Both the position numbers and the translations under genes were made by a program. From positions 1-64,000 of the forward strand of contig DAHXOT010000019.1 of NCBI GenBank assembly GCA_027364735.1: 64,000 nucleotides of DNA, given 5' to 3'. The DNA comes from Hydrotalea sp. Lineage in GTDB: Bacteria > Bacteroidota > Bacteroidia > Chitinophagales > Chitinophagaceae. Of the stretch, positions 8,685 through 16,848 are shown one piece after another. A model generated the notes under the pieces. That model was not told the DNA's origin, did not search any database, and saw only the letters and a list, made by a program, of their open reading frames with translations. Within the stretch, counting starts at the first letter, position 1; every line of letters begins with the position of its first letter.

Positions 8685-9159
8685 ATGGGTTTTCCTCTTC
8701 ATATACCGAGTCTGTTAATAAATTATTTCCATCTGCCGCAGTAGTAGCTAATTCATCGCAACGGTTATTAAATATATTATTTGCATGGCCTTTCACCCAT
8801 TTAAATTGGATAGTAAAATGTTTTGATAGCTCATTGAATTGAAGCCATAAATCTTTATTTTTTTTCCCTCCTTTAAAATTTGTTTTCAGCCAACTGGCTA
8901 ACCATTTCTTCTCAACTGCATTAACTACATATTGGCTATCGGTGTATATTGTTAAAGGAATGTTTTTTTTAGTAAGCGATTGTAATGCCACAATAATTGC
9001 CATTAATTCCATTCTGTTATTTGTTGTTCTTCTGTATCCCGCCGATATTTCTTTTCGATGATTTCCCCAAATGAGCACAATGCCATATCCGCCCGGTCCT
9101 GGGTTACCACGCGAAGAGCCATCTGTATAAATGTGTAACGAATGCTGCATAGTAGGCAA
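8683..9159 (-). CDS. rnhA: ribonuclease HI
   Basis: Degrades the RNA strand of RNA-DNA hybrids. All four catalytic carboxylates are visible: Asp in HIYTDGSSRGNPGPGG, Glu in NNRMELMA, Asp in YTDSQYV and Asp near the C terminus in NNRCDELA. The basic patch after YTDSQYV includes W-L-K-T-N-F-K-G-G-K-K-N-K. Length (158 aa) is close to E. coli RNase HI. It shares its terminator with the convergent neighbour. Confidence 0.95.
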   Translation of the reverse strand: MPTMQHSLHIYTDGSSRGNPGPGGYGIVLIWGNHRKEISAGYRRTTNNRMELMAIIVALQSLTKKNIPLTIYTDSQYVVNAVEKKWLASWLKTNFKGGKKNKDLWLQFNELSKHFTIQFKWVKGHANNIFNNRCDELATTAADGNNLLTDSVYEEENP

Positions 9160-9217
9160 TACTGTGTTATATTGAAAGCATATTTTTTAGGGTAGTATTT
9201 ACAATTGTATATGCTTG

Positions 9218-10000
9218 TTATAAATAAAAAAAACCTTTCATGTACAAAATTGCTTTACCCGAAATTACCACGCGGTTACCTTTATTTTCACACCATAACA
9301 TACCACCTCGTTTAGAAATTTGCTTGGCTACTAAACTATCTTTTTTAAGTTCTTTACTCCAATAAGGAATTAAACTGCTATGGGCCGATCCTGTAACAGG
9401 GTCTTCGCCTATAACCGAATTAGGAACAAAAAATCGAGAAACAAAATCACAATCATTTCCTTTTGCTGTTACAATAAAACCCAGTGTATCTACTTTATTT
9501 AACCATTCAAAATCGGGTTTAAACTTTTTAACTTCCTCTTCTGTATTATAAACCAAAAAATAATCCCTGGATTTTAGTATATGTTTGGGACGAATATTAA
9601 TTCCTTCTATTAATGCAACAGGTGGATTGGTAGGTTGTGGAGCTCGAGCAGGAAAATCCATTTGTAATAAATCTTCTTTTTTGGTTACATATAACGATCC
9701 GCTTTTGCTTTCGAAATGGATAGTTTCTTTATTGTACTGTAACTCAGTAAAAATAATAAAAGCAGCAGCCAATGTTGGATGCCCTGCTAAATCAATTTCC
9801 AATTCGGGGGTAAACCATCTGATATGAAAAATATCATTTTGTTGTACAAAAAATACTGTTTCTGATAAATTATTTTCCATTGCCAATTGTTGCATGGTTT
9901 CTGTTGAAAGCCATTGCTGTAGCGGACAAACCGCTGCAGGATTACCTCCAAATAGATGATCGGTAAAGGCATCTACCTGATAAATTGTATAGGGTTGCAT
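9218..10000 (-). CDS. PhzF family isomerase/epimerase-like protein
   Basis: A two-domain diaminopimelate-epimerase-fold protein of the PhzF family. The N terminus holds V-D-A-F-T-D-x-x-F-x-G-N-P-A-A-V and the catalytic Glu in NNLSETVFF (around residue 47). The second half has DPVTGSAHSSL, the family signature for the second substrate-binding loop. The family includes the phenazine enzyme, but no phenazine genes are nearby, so the substrate is unknown. Confidence 0.85.
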   Translation of the reverse strand: MQPYTIYQVDAFTDHLFGGNPAAVCPLQQWLSTETMQQLAMENNLSETVFFVQQNDIFHIRWFTPELEIDLAGHPTLAAAFIIFTELQYNKETIHFESKSGSLYVTKKEDLLQMDFPARAPQPTNPPVALIEGINIRPKHILKSRDYFLVYNTEEEVKKFKPDFEWLNKVDTLGFIVTAKGNDCDFVSRFFVPNSVIGEDPVTGSAHSSLIPYWSKELKKDSLVAKQISKRGGMLWCENKGNRVVISGKAILYMKGFFYL

Positions 10001-10026
10001 AACTATTTTTTTATTAGTAATAACAT

Positions 10027-10056
10027 AAAAAAACCTGTAGCCAAAACTACAGGTTT
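10027..10056 (-). terminator. intrinsic terminator of the M16 protease gene
   Basis: The stem AAACCTGTAG (10031-10040) pairs with CTACAGGTTT (10047-10056) around a 6-nt loop; leftward it ends in a T-run. It lies 20 bp after the protease stop codon. Confidence 0.82.
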
Positions 10057-10076
10057 AAAATGGTTTGGTTGAAGTA

Positions 10077-12815
10077 TTATTTAAAATCTCCTGCGTAAAT
10101 TAATATCATTTTATTTGGATTGATATATTTTTTCAGTGCTTCATTTACTTGCAAAACTGTTAATGCTTTTACGTTATTTTCTAATTTTGTAGATTCTGAT
10201 AAATCTTTGTTATCTGCTAAAAATGAACTTAGTTTTTGTGAAAGATAATTATCTAAGCCTAAATATGTTTTGCGTTGTTGTAGCCAACTTGCTACCGATT
10301 TCTTTAATTCGTCTTCTTTAAATCCATCCTTTAAAGCTTTATTAATTTCGTCGCGTAAAGCACTGTCTAATCTGTTTTTGAATGCAGGATTAAATATTGC
10401 ATAAACACCCCATGATGAAGCTTCGTATTTGGCACTAACATTCAAATAAGATCCGGCACCATAACTCATGCCTTCATTTTCTCGTAAACGGTTAGGAATG
10501 CGTGATGATAGAAAAGCACCGCCACCTAATAACTCGTTGGCCATTTCCAATGCAGGAAAATCGGCATCAGAATCTTTTATTTTTATATTAATACCACCAA
10601 TGCACATAGCATTCTTTTTATCGGGAGTGCGTATTGCCTCTGTATTTTCCTTTGTTTCAAAATACTTTTCTTCTATTTCTGTGTAAGAGCTTTTGCTATT
10701 GAATTTAGAAAAAGTAGTTTCAAAAAATTCTTTAATCTTATCCGGCTCTATGCCTCCTACAAAAGAACCAACACCATTATTTATTCCATAAAATTCTGCA
10801 TAAAACTTTTTAAGGTCATCCACACTAACAGATGCTAATTCGCTTAAAGATTCATCTACATTTTTAGGATAATACGGATGACCTTTTGGATATAAGGAAG
10901 TTTTTTTAGAGAAAGCGGTAATGGCTACCGATTGTGGATCGCTTTTACTTGACTCTAACTCACCTTTCATATTGAGTACTGCTTTGTCAAATTCATTTTT
11001 ATCAAACGAAGGATGCCATAAAATTTCCTTTAATAGTAGTAATGTAGAATCTAAGTTCTTTTTATCGGAATTGATAGTAATAAATACAGTTCCGGCATTT
11101 CCCGAAAAATTAATAGAACTTTTTAATTTGTCTAAAGCATCATTAATATCTTTTTTGCTTAAAGATGTTGTGCCATTTTTAAGCATTTGAGCAGTAAGCT
11201 CGGGTATTAATCCTTTGTTAGATAAACTTTTTTCGTTGCCAAATCTTAATTGAATATTGGCATATACTTTATCGCCTTTAGTAGGTTTTTTTAGTAAAGC
11301 ATATTTAAAACCATTCGATAATTTGCCGTAAATGGTATTTTTCTTAATATTATCAATAGAGGCTTCAAATGCAGTAGCGGTATTTTGTGTTTGAATAGTT
11401 TTTCCTTTATAATCTTTTGTCAGTGCTGCAATGTCTGGTCGTTCTGGTACTGTCACTCTTTGCGGATTTTTATCGGGAATAAATATTCCATAAGTTCTGT
11501 TGCTCGATAAATAATATTTTTTTGCAACAGCTTGTATGTCGGCTAAAGTTAATTTTTCAACACGGTCTCTATATATGTAATCTAATCTCCAATCGCCTGC
11601 ACCAATTATTTCTGCAAGGTTTATACAGAATCTAATTGTATTTGTTTGGATATCGTTAATTTGTTTTAGAAGTGTATTTTTAGCTCTATTTAGTTGTTCT
11701 TCTGTAAGCTGTGTGGTAATTAATTTATCCATTTCAGATAAAAAAATTTGTTTAGCACTATCGAGGTTTTTTTCGATAGGAATATCGCAACTAAAATAAG
11801 TAAATCCCGGATCGTATAAAACTTGGCTCGATCCTGAAACCTTGGTAGCCAATTTAGTTTCAACTAATGCTTTGTATAAAATACCTGAAGGATTATTGGT
11901 TAAAATTTCAATCAAGGCATCGTTAGCAGGATAATCTTTATCGGAAAAGCTGGGTGTATGGTACGCCATGCCAATATACTGCATATCTCCATTGCGTTTT
12001 AGTTCTACAAAACGTTCACCATCCTGAGGTGGTTCTACCGTATAAGAAGGTTGTATGATTCTTTTTGGCTTAGGAATACTTCCAAATAATTTGCTAATCC
12101 AATTAAGTGTTTTTGCTTCATCAAATTTTCCTCCAACAATTAAAGTAGCATTATCGGGCTGATAATATTTTTGATAGAATAATCGCAAACTTTCAATAGG
12201 TACTCTTTCAATATCTTCTTTACTTCCAATGGTACTTTTTCCGTAGTTATGCCATAAGTACATGGTGGATAAAATTCTTTCTTGTAAAATATTATCCGGA
12301 TAATTTTCGCCACTTTCAAATTCATTTCTTACTACTGAAAATTCTTTTTGTAAATCTTCTTTTTTCATTAAAGAATTTACCATTCTATCGGCCTCCATAT
12401 CTAATGCCCAATGTAAATTACTATCACTTGCCGGAAGTACTTCAAAATAATCTGTTCTATCATACCAAGTTGTTCCATTGGCAAAAGCTCCTTTATCGGC
12501 AATTGTTTGTTTAATACTCGAAAACTTTTTAGAACCTTTAAATAGCATGTGTTCTAATAAGTGAGCCATTCCGGTTTCGCCATATCCTTCCATTCTTGAA
12601 CCAACATGATATACAATATTTACTATTACATTAGTTTGAGCAGCATCGGGTACAAATAATACTTGTAAGCCATTAGGTAATTTGTATTCTGTAACTCCTT
12701 CAGCTGTAGTAGTTTTTGTAGGTATAGATATTTTGTTTTGTGCAATGCTTTTTGCCATTAGGCAAGTAATGGTAAAAAGTAGCATTACATAATGCTTGAG
12801 TAGTTTTGAATTCAT
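10077..12815 (-). CDS. secreted M16 family zinc protease (double-domain)
   Basis: A signal peptide ends near residue 26 (KSIAQ). The first M16 domain carries the inverted zinc motif H-L-L-E-H at about 85-89, with the downstream Glu in VVRNEFESGE. A second M16 half starts around residue 490 and lacks HxxEH, as usual in paired M16 proteins where one half is inactive. The full length of 912 aa is typical for Bacteroidota periplasmic pitrilysin-like proteases. Natural substrates are unknown; a role in clearing periplasmic peptides is inferred. It is transcribed alone. Confidence 0.88.
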   Translation of the reverse strand: MNSKLLKHYVMLLFTITCLMAKSIAQNKISIPTKTTTAEGVTEYKLPNGLQVLFVPDAAQTNVIVNIVYHVGSRMEGYGETGMAHLLEHMLFKGSKKFSSIKQTIADKGAFANGTTWYDRTDYFEVLPASDSNLHWALDMEADRMVNSLMKKEDLQKEFSVVRNEFESGENYPDNILQERILSTMYLWHNYGKSTIGSKEDIERVPIESLRLFYQKYYQPDNATLIVGGKFDEAKTLNWISKLFGSIPKPKRIIQPSYTVEPPQDGERFVELKRNGDMQYIGMAYHTPSFSDKDYPANDALIEILTNNPSGILYKALVETKLATKVSGSSQVLYDPGFTYFSCDIPIEKNLDSAKQIFLSEMDKLITTQLTEEQLNRAKNTLLKQINDIQTNTIRFCINLAEIIGAGDWRLDYIYRDRVEKLTLADIQAVAKKYYLSSNRTYGIFIPDKNPQRVTVPERPDIAALTKDYKGKTIQTQNTATAFEASIDNIKKNTIYGKLSNGFKYALLKKPTKGDKVYANIQLRFGNEKSLSNKGLIPELTAQMLKNGTTSLSKKDINDALDKLKSSINFSGNAGTVFITINSDKKNLDSTLLLLKEILWHPSFDKNEFDKAVLNMKGELESSKSDPQSVAITAFSKKTSLYPKGHPYYPKNVDESLSELASVSVDDLKKFYAEFYGINNGVGSFVGGIEPDKIKEFFETTFSKFNSKSSYTEIEEKYFETKENTEAIRTPDKKNAMCIGGINIKIKDSDADFPALEMANELLGGGAFLSSRIPNRLRENEGMSYGAGSYLNVSAKYEASSWGVYAIFNPAFKNRLDSALRDEINKALKDGFKEDELKKSVASWLQQRKTYLGLDNYLSQKLSSFLADNKDLSESTKLENNVKALTVLQVNEALKKYINPNKMILIYAGDFK

Positions 12816-12907
12816 AAATAAAAATTTTATTGAATGAATGTAAGCAAAATCGGTATTTGAGGAAAATATTTTTAATATATTATTTGCTAAATTTTATAAA
12901 TGAACTG

Positions 12908-13453
12908 TTATAGTTTTTTCCCGAGAATTACCATTCCTCTAAACTTTTGTTTCATTAATGCAAATGTGGGAAGAGGTAATTGATACGTATCGAGAAAAAC
13001 AAATCCATTCTTTGTATAAAACTCAATGGCACTTTTAGCAGAATCCATTGCTTTTAAAACAATATTTTTTTGATGATATTGTTGTGCAACGGTATAGGTA
13101 AAATGTAATAACTGACTGCCTATTCCTTTTTGAATATAGTTTTGGTCAATGTAAATTCTTTCAATTTCAAGTGTGGTAAGTGGATTGAAATTAAAGTATT
13201 CGGGTTGCAATACTAATTTTAAATAGGCAATTGCTTGTTGCTTATTATAAACTATAAAATATAAATTATTTGCTTTAGCTAATTCATTTTTTATAACGGT
13301 TGAATGGTAGGCATAATTGTTCATATACCAATCTGCTCCACCAGGTTTCCATAAGTACAAATAATATTGGCAATATATTTTTTTTGCTAATAAAGAAATT
13401 ATTTCGGCATGAGAAATATCGGCCTTAATTATTTCAATTTCTTCTCTATCCAT
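12908..13453 (-). CDS. GNAT family N-acetyltransferase
   Basis: A 181-aa acetyl-CoA-dependent transferase. The acetyl-CoA loop is visible as I-D-Q-N-Y-I-Q-K-G-I-G-S-Q-L (Q/R-x-x-G-x-G/A motif A), preceded by the strand L-E-I-E-R-I-Y and followed by A-I-E-F-Y-x-K-x-G-F. The acceptor cannot be told from sequence. Its start overlaps the end of the thioesterase gene by 25 bp in another frame, indicating an operon. Confidence 0.87.
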   Translation of the reverse strand: MDREEIEIIKADISHAEIISLLAKKIYCQYYLYLWKPGGADWYMNNYAYHSTVIKNELAKANNLYFIVYNKQQAIAYLKLVLQPEYFNFNPLTTLEIERIYIDQNYIQKGIGSQLLHFTYTVAQQYHQKNIVLKAMDSAKSAIEFYTKNGFVFLDTYQLPLPTFALMKQKFRGMVILGKKL

Positions 13454-13878
13454 TCAAAGTTTTCTGTTTTTGGAATAAAGTTAAAAAGTTGTGTAATTGC
13501 CACTTCAGGAATGGTTAATTTTCTTAACTCAGTATTTATCCATGCACCATCAACAGTAATAATAGTACTAAGCGTATTTTCATTTTTCCATATTTCATGT
13601 ATCATAGTCCATCTACTAAAATCTGTGCTGCATTTTTGTAAATAGAGAGCTACAGTAATCTTATCTCCAAAATGGAGTTCTTTTTTAAATAAGGCTTCTT
13701 CTCTAAATATAATTGGACCAACTTTATGTTGTTGCATGACTGAGGCTGTTAAACCATGTTCCCATAAGAAACTCATTCTTAAAAATGCACCCCAATCATA
13801 ATATGCACTATGCCTTACATGAAAGTTAGCATCTAAATCGCTCCATCTAATTTCAACTGCTTTATGATAGTTTTTCAT
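13429..13878 (-). CDS. hotdog-fold acyl-CoA thioesterase (4HBT/FadM type)
   Basis: A 149-aa hotdog-fold protein. The pattern I-R-W-S-D-L-D-A-N-F-H-V-R-H near the N terminus includes the catalytic-type Asp of 4-hydroxybenzoyl-CoA thioesterases (usual form V-R-x-x-D-x-D-x-x-G-H-V), followed by a long helix. It probably hydrolyses acyl-CoA esters; chain length is not predictable. It overlaps the following acetyltransferase gene. Confidence 0.78.
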   Translation of the reverse strand: MKNYHKAVEIRWSDLDANFHVRHSAYYDWGAFLRMSFLWEHGLTASVMQQHKVGPIIFREEALFKKELHFGDKITVALYLQKCSTDFSRWTMIHEIWKNENTLSTIITVDGAWINTELRKLTIPEVAITQLFNFIPKTENFEWIEKKLK

Positions 13879-14329
13879 GCATGCAAACTAAATAAATTTT
13901 TCCATTGCTAAGATATAGGTAGATACTTGTTTTTAAGTTCCCGCCCCGCCCGTTATTACAGTTAACTGCAATAACGGGAGTAATATGGTTGAAAATAAAT
14001 TACGAACGGGTTGTTTCATAGAGTACACTTCTTCAATAATGTAAGTAGTAGGTATAGTTTTATTGCATTAATTAGAAACGAATTATTTATTTTATGTTAG
14101 TTGATACAATGATGTATAAAACAGAACAATCTTTTCATAGAAAAAATTTCTGCATCCATAGGATATTATTAATAAGAAATTAGAAAGAATGAGGGGGAGA
14201 ATTCTATCATTTCTTTAGCAAGCTAAGTAAGAGCCAAATATCAATTGTAAAATTAGTACGTATTAAATACCTATGAAATTAAATACTTATAAAAAAAGAA
14301 TATATTAATTAAAATATGGTTAAGTATAA
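13879..14329. other. non-coding stretch with GC-rich palindrome
   Basis: No open frame or RNA gene is recognisable. The only structure is the GC-rich palindrome at 13949-13978. The rest is AT-rich with short broken frames. The PBP1A gene ends at 14330 without an evident terminator next to it. Confidence 0.6.
13949..13978. repeat. 30-bp near-perfect palindrome
   Basis: Arms CCCGTTATT (13949-13957) and AATAACGGG (13970-13978) flank a perfect inner palindrome CAGTTAACTG (13959-13968), with only one mismatched pair. On its left is an unusually GC-rich run, CCCGCCCCGCCCG. No T-run follows on either strand, so it is not a normal terminator. A REP-like repeat or protein-binding dyad is possible. 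Confidence 0.55.
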
Positions 14330-16783
14330 CTATTTGCCTCCTTGTTTTTTGGGCATAGTTGCTTTTGGAACAGGTTGTTGTTTATTAGTTGGCAATACAG
14401 CATTTTTTGAATCTGGTTGTTTTACAGGAGGTTTATTCTCCTTAGGTTTTGTTTCTATTGGGTTATTTTCAGGAAGTTTATTTTCATTTACCGGCAACTG
14501 AGATTCGGGTGCAATATCTTCCGGTTTTATATCTGCGGGTACATAATCTTGTGCTGAGCCATTGCCTATTTCTTCTCCTTCACCATTGGTAATTGGAATA
14601 GTAGTATTAAAATTATCGAAATTAATATCATTAGGCATGATATCGGGTTTGGTAAATGTAGCATTGGGATCTATGCCTAATAAAGATTTATCTTGCAAAA
14701 CTTTTTCATAAAAATAAGCCCATATTGGCATAGCAGCCCTCGAGCCTTGTCCATTATAATCGGCACTATTAAACCTAATAAATCTATCATCACAACCAAC
14801 CCAAGCACCGCCCAATAGTTGAGGTGTATATCCCATAAACCATGCATCACTATTATCGTTGGTTGTACCGGTTTTTCCGGCAATTTCTCCGGTTACATCG
14901 TATGCCATTTTTAGAGCTCTGGCTGTTCCAAATTCAACAGTACCTTGCATCATTTTTATAACCGAATAAGCTGTAACATCGCTTATAACTTCTTTATGTT
15001 GCCTTTCAAAAGTGGATAGAGTGTTTCCATTTTTATCTTCAATTCGGGTAATAAATAGAGGTTTAACATTAAAACCTCTACCCGGAAACATGCTATAGGC
15101 TTGCATCATTTCGTAAAGAGAAATTTCGCAAGATCCAATAGCAATAGAAGGATGTGGTTCTAATTTGGTTTGTAAAGCACACTTATTTTTTAAAAAATCT
15201 ACAAAACGTATTGCTGCATTATTTCCTTTTCCATCTAATTGTTTCATAATGTAAGCAGTGGCACAGTTTTTAGAAAAGGCTAAAGCTTCGGCCATTGGCA
15301 TTGGTGCTCCGCTACAAGATTTTGATGTGGCAGGTACCATACCATATGGGCCAAAACTTTGTTGTTCATCGTACACAATGGTATTGGGTGTAAAACCTGC
15401 TTCTTCAATGGCTAAACTGTATAATAATGGTTTTATGGTAGAGCCAACTTGACGTTTGGTATTGTAATTAACATGGTCGTATTTATAGGTTTTAAAATCA
15501 ATTCCACCTACCCAAGCTCTTACTTCGCCACTTAATGGATCCATTACCATAAAACCGGCTTGCATCATTTGTTTGGTATATTTAATAGAATCAAAAGGTG
15601 TCATTACAGTATCTTTTTCTCTATTATTATTCCATGCAAAAACTTTCATGTGAATGGGCGTATTGAAAGTTTGGCGAATATCATCATCTTTCATTCCATC
15701 TTTATGTAAATTTCTCCATCTGTCGCTTTGTTTTACGGCAGCTTCTAATACATTTTCATATCCATTCCAAACAGTACCTTTTTTAATATTATCTTGTTGA
15801 TTGAGTAATTTTTGCATGTAGCTCATGTGTTTTGCTACTGCTTCTTCGGCATATACTTGCATTCGAGGATTAATGGTGGTATAAATTTTTAAACCATCTC
15901 GGTATAAATCATAATTATCGCCATTTTGTTTTTTATGTTCTTTACACCATTTTTTCATTTCTTCGCCTAAAATCATTCTAAAATAAGGGCCTAATCCTGT
16001 GGTTTCATCTAATTTTTTATAATTCATTTGTATAGGCTGAACCTTAATTTTTTCGGCTTCATTGGCTGCTAAGTAATTATTAGAAATCATTCGGTTAATT
16101 ACAACATTTCTGCGGTCTAAAGCTTGTTTAGGGTTGCGGCGTGGATTGTACAGCGATGGGGCATTAATCATTCCTACTAAAACAGCGGCTTCATTAATAT
16201 CTACTCTGTCTGGTTCCTTCTGAAAAAATGTTTTAGAAGCATTTCTAATACCAAAAACATTATCGCCAAAAGCTACTGTGTTTAAGTACAGGTTAATAAT
16301 TTCATCTTTAGTAAAATTTCTTTCGAGCTTAACGGCAATGATAGATTCTTTTACTTTTTGAATACCTCGCAACAAAAAATTTCGGGTTCCCCAATTCTCG
16401 GTAAACAAATTTTTAGCTGTTTGCATGGTTATGGTGCTGGCACCTCCTTTGCGTCCTAAACCTTTTAATGCTCTTAATAATGAAATAAGATCAATTCCAC
16501 TATGGTCGTAAAAACGCTGATCTTCCGTAGCCACTAAGGCATGAATTATGTTAGGACTAATATCTTTAAAATCAACATTTACTCTATCTTCTAAATAATA
16601 TTTTCCCATTAATGTTCCATCTTGTGCATAAACTTGGCTGGATAGAGATGCTGATGGATTTTGAATATCTTCAATTGAAGGCATTTCGCCAAATAGCCCC
16701 CAATTGCATAAAAAAATAAATAAAATAAAACTACCTATTGCTATAAAAAATAGTTTCCAAAATGTTTTTACCGATTTGCGCAT
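14330..16783 (-). CDS. bifunctional penicillin-binding protein 1A
   Basis: Class A PBP that polymerises and cross-links peptidoglycan. An N-terminal membrane anchor covers about residues 10-30. The GT51 transglycosylase has the catalytic Glu in ATEDQRFYDHSG. The transpeptidase has S-T-I-K (nucleophile Ser), the S-K-N triad and KTGTTN. The last 110 residues form a Pro/Lys/Glu/Asn-rich tail after the folded domains, probably disordered in the periplasm. It is followed in the same direction only by the 450-bp non-coding stretch, and lies 65 bp behind sprE. Confidence 0.93.
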   Translation of the reverse strand: MRKSVKTFWKLFFIAIGSFILFIFLCNWGLFGEMPSIEDIQNPSASLSSQVYAQDGTLMGKYYLEDRVNVDFKDISPNIIHALVATEDQRFYDHSGIDLISLLRALKGLGRKGGASTITMQTAKNLFTENWGTRNFLLRGIQKVKESIIAVKLERNFTKDEIINLYLNTVAFGDNVFGIRNASKTFFQKEPDRVDINEAAVLVGMINAPSLYNPRRNPKQALDRRNVVINRMISNNYLAANEAEKIKVQPIQMNYKKLDETTGLGPYFRMILGEEMKKWCKEHKKQNGDNYDLYRDGLKIYTTINPRMQVYAEEAVAKHMSYMQKLLNQQDNIKKGTVWNGYENVLEAAVKQSDRWRNLHKDGMKDDDIRQTFNTPIHMKVFAWNNNREKDTVMTPFDSIKYTKQMMQAGFMVMDPLSGEVRAWVGGIDFKTYKYDHVNYNTKRQVGSTIKPLLYSLAIEEAGFTPNTIVYDEQQSFGPYGMVPATSKSCSGAPMPMAEALAFSKNCATAYIMKQLDGKGNNAAIRFVDFLKNKCALQTKLEPHPSIAIGSCEISLYEMMQAYSMFPGRGFNVKPLFITRIEDKNGNTLSTFERQHKEVISDVTAYSVIKMMQGTVEFGTARALKMAYDVTGEIAGKTGTTNDNSDAWFMGYTPQLLGGAWVGCDDRFIRFNSADYNGQGSRAAMPIWAYFYEKVLQDKSLLGIDPNATFTKPDIMPNDINFDNFNTTIPITNGEGEEIGNGSAQDYVPADIKPEDIAPESQLPVNENKLPENNPIETKPKENKPPVKQPDSKNAVLPTNKQQPVPKATMPKKQGGK

Positions 16784-16848
16784 AGTATGGTTATTAACAG
16801 AAATGTTGTAAAACTAATAAACTGTTTGGGTTCTGAAAATTTGAACAG

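Noticed and set aside
13949-13978. Terminator of the PBP1A gene
   Set aside because: No T-run on either strand and 350 bp away from the stop codon.
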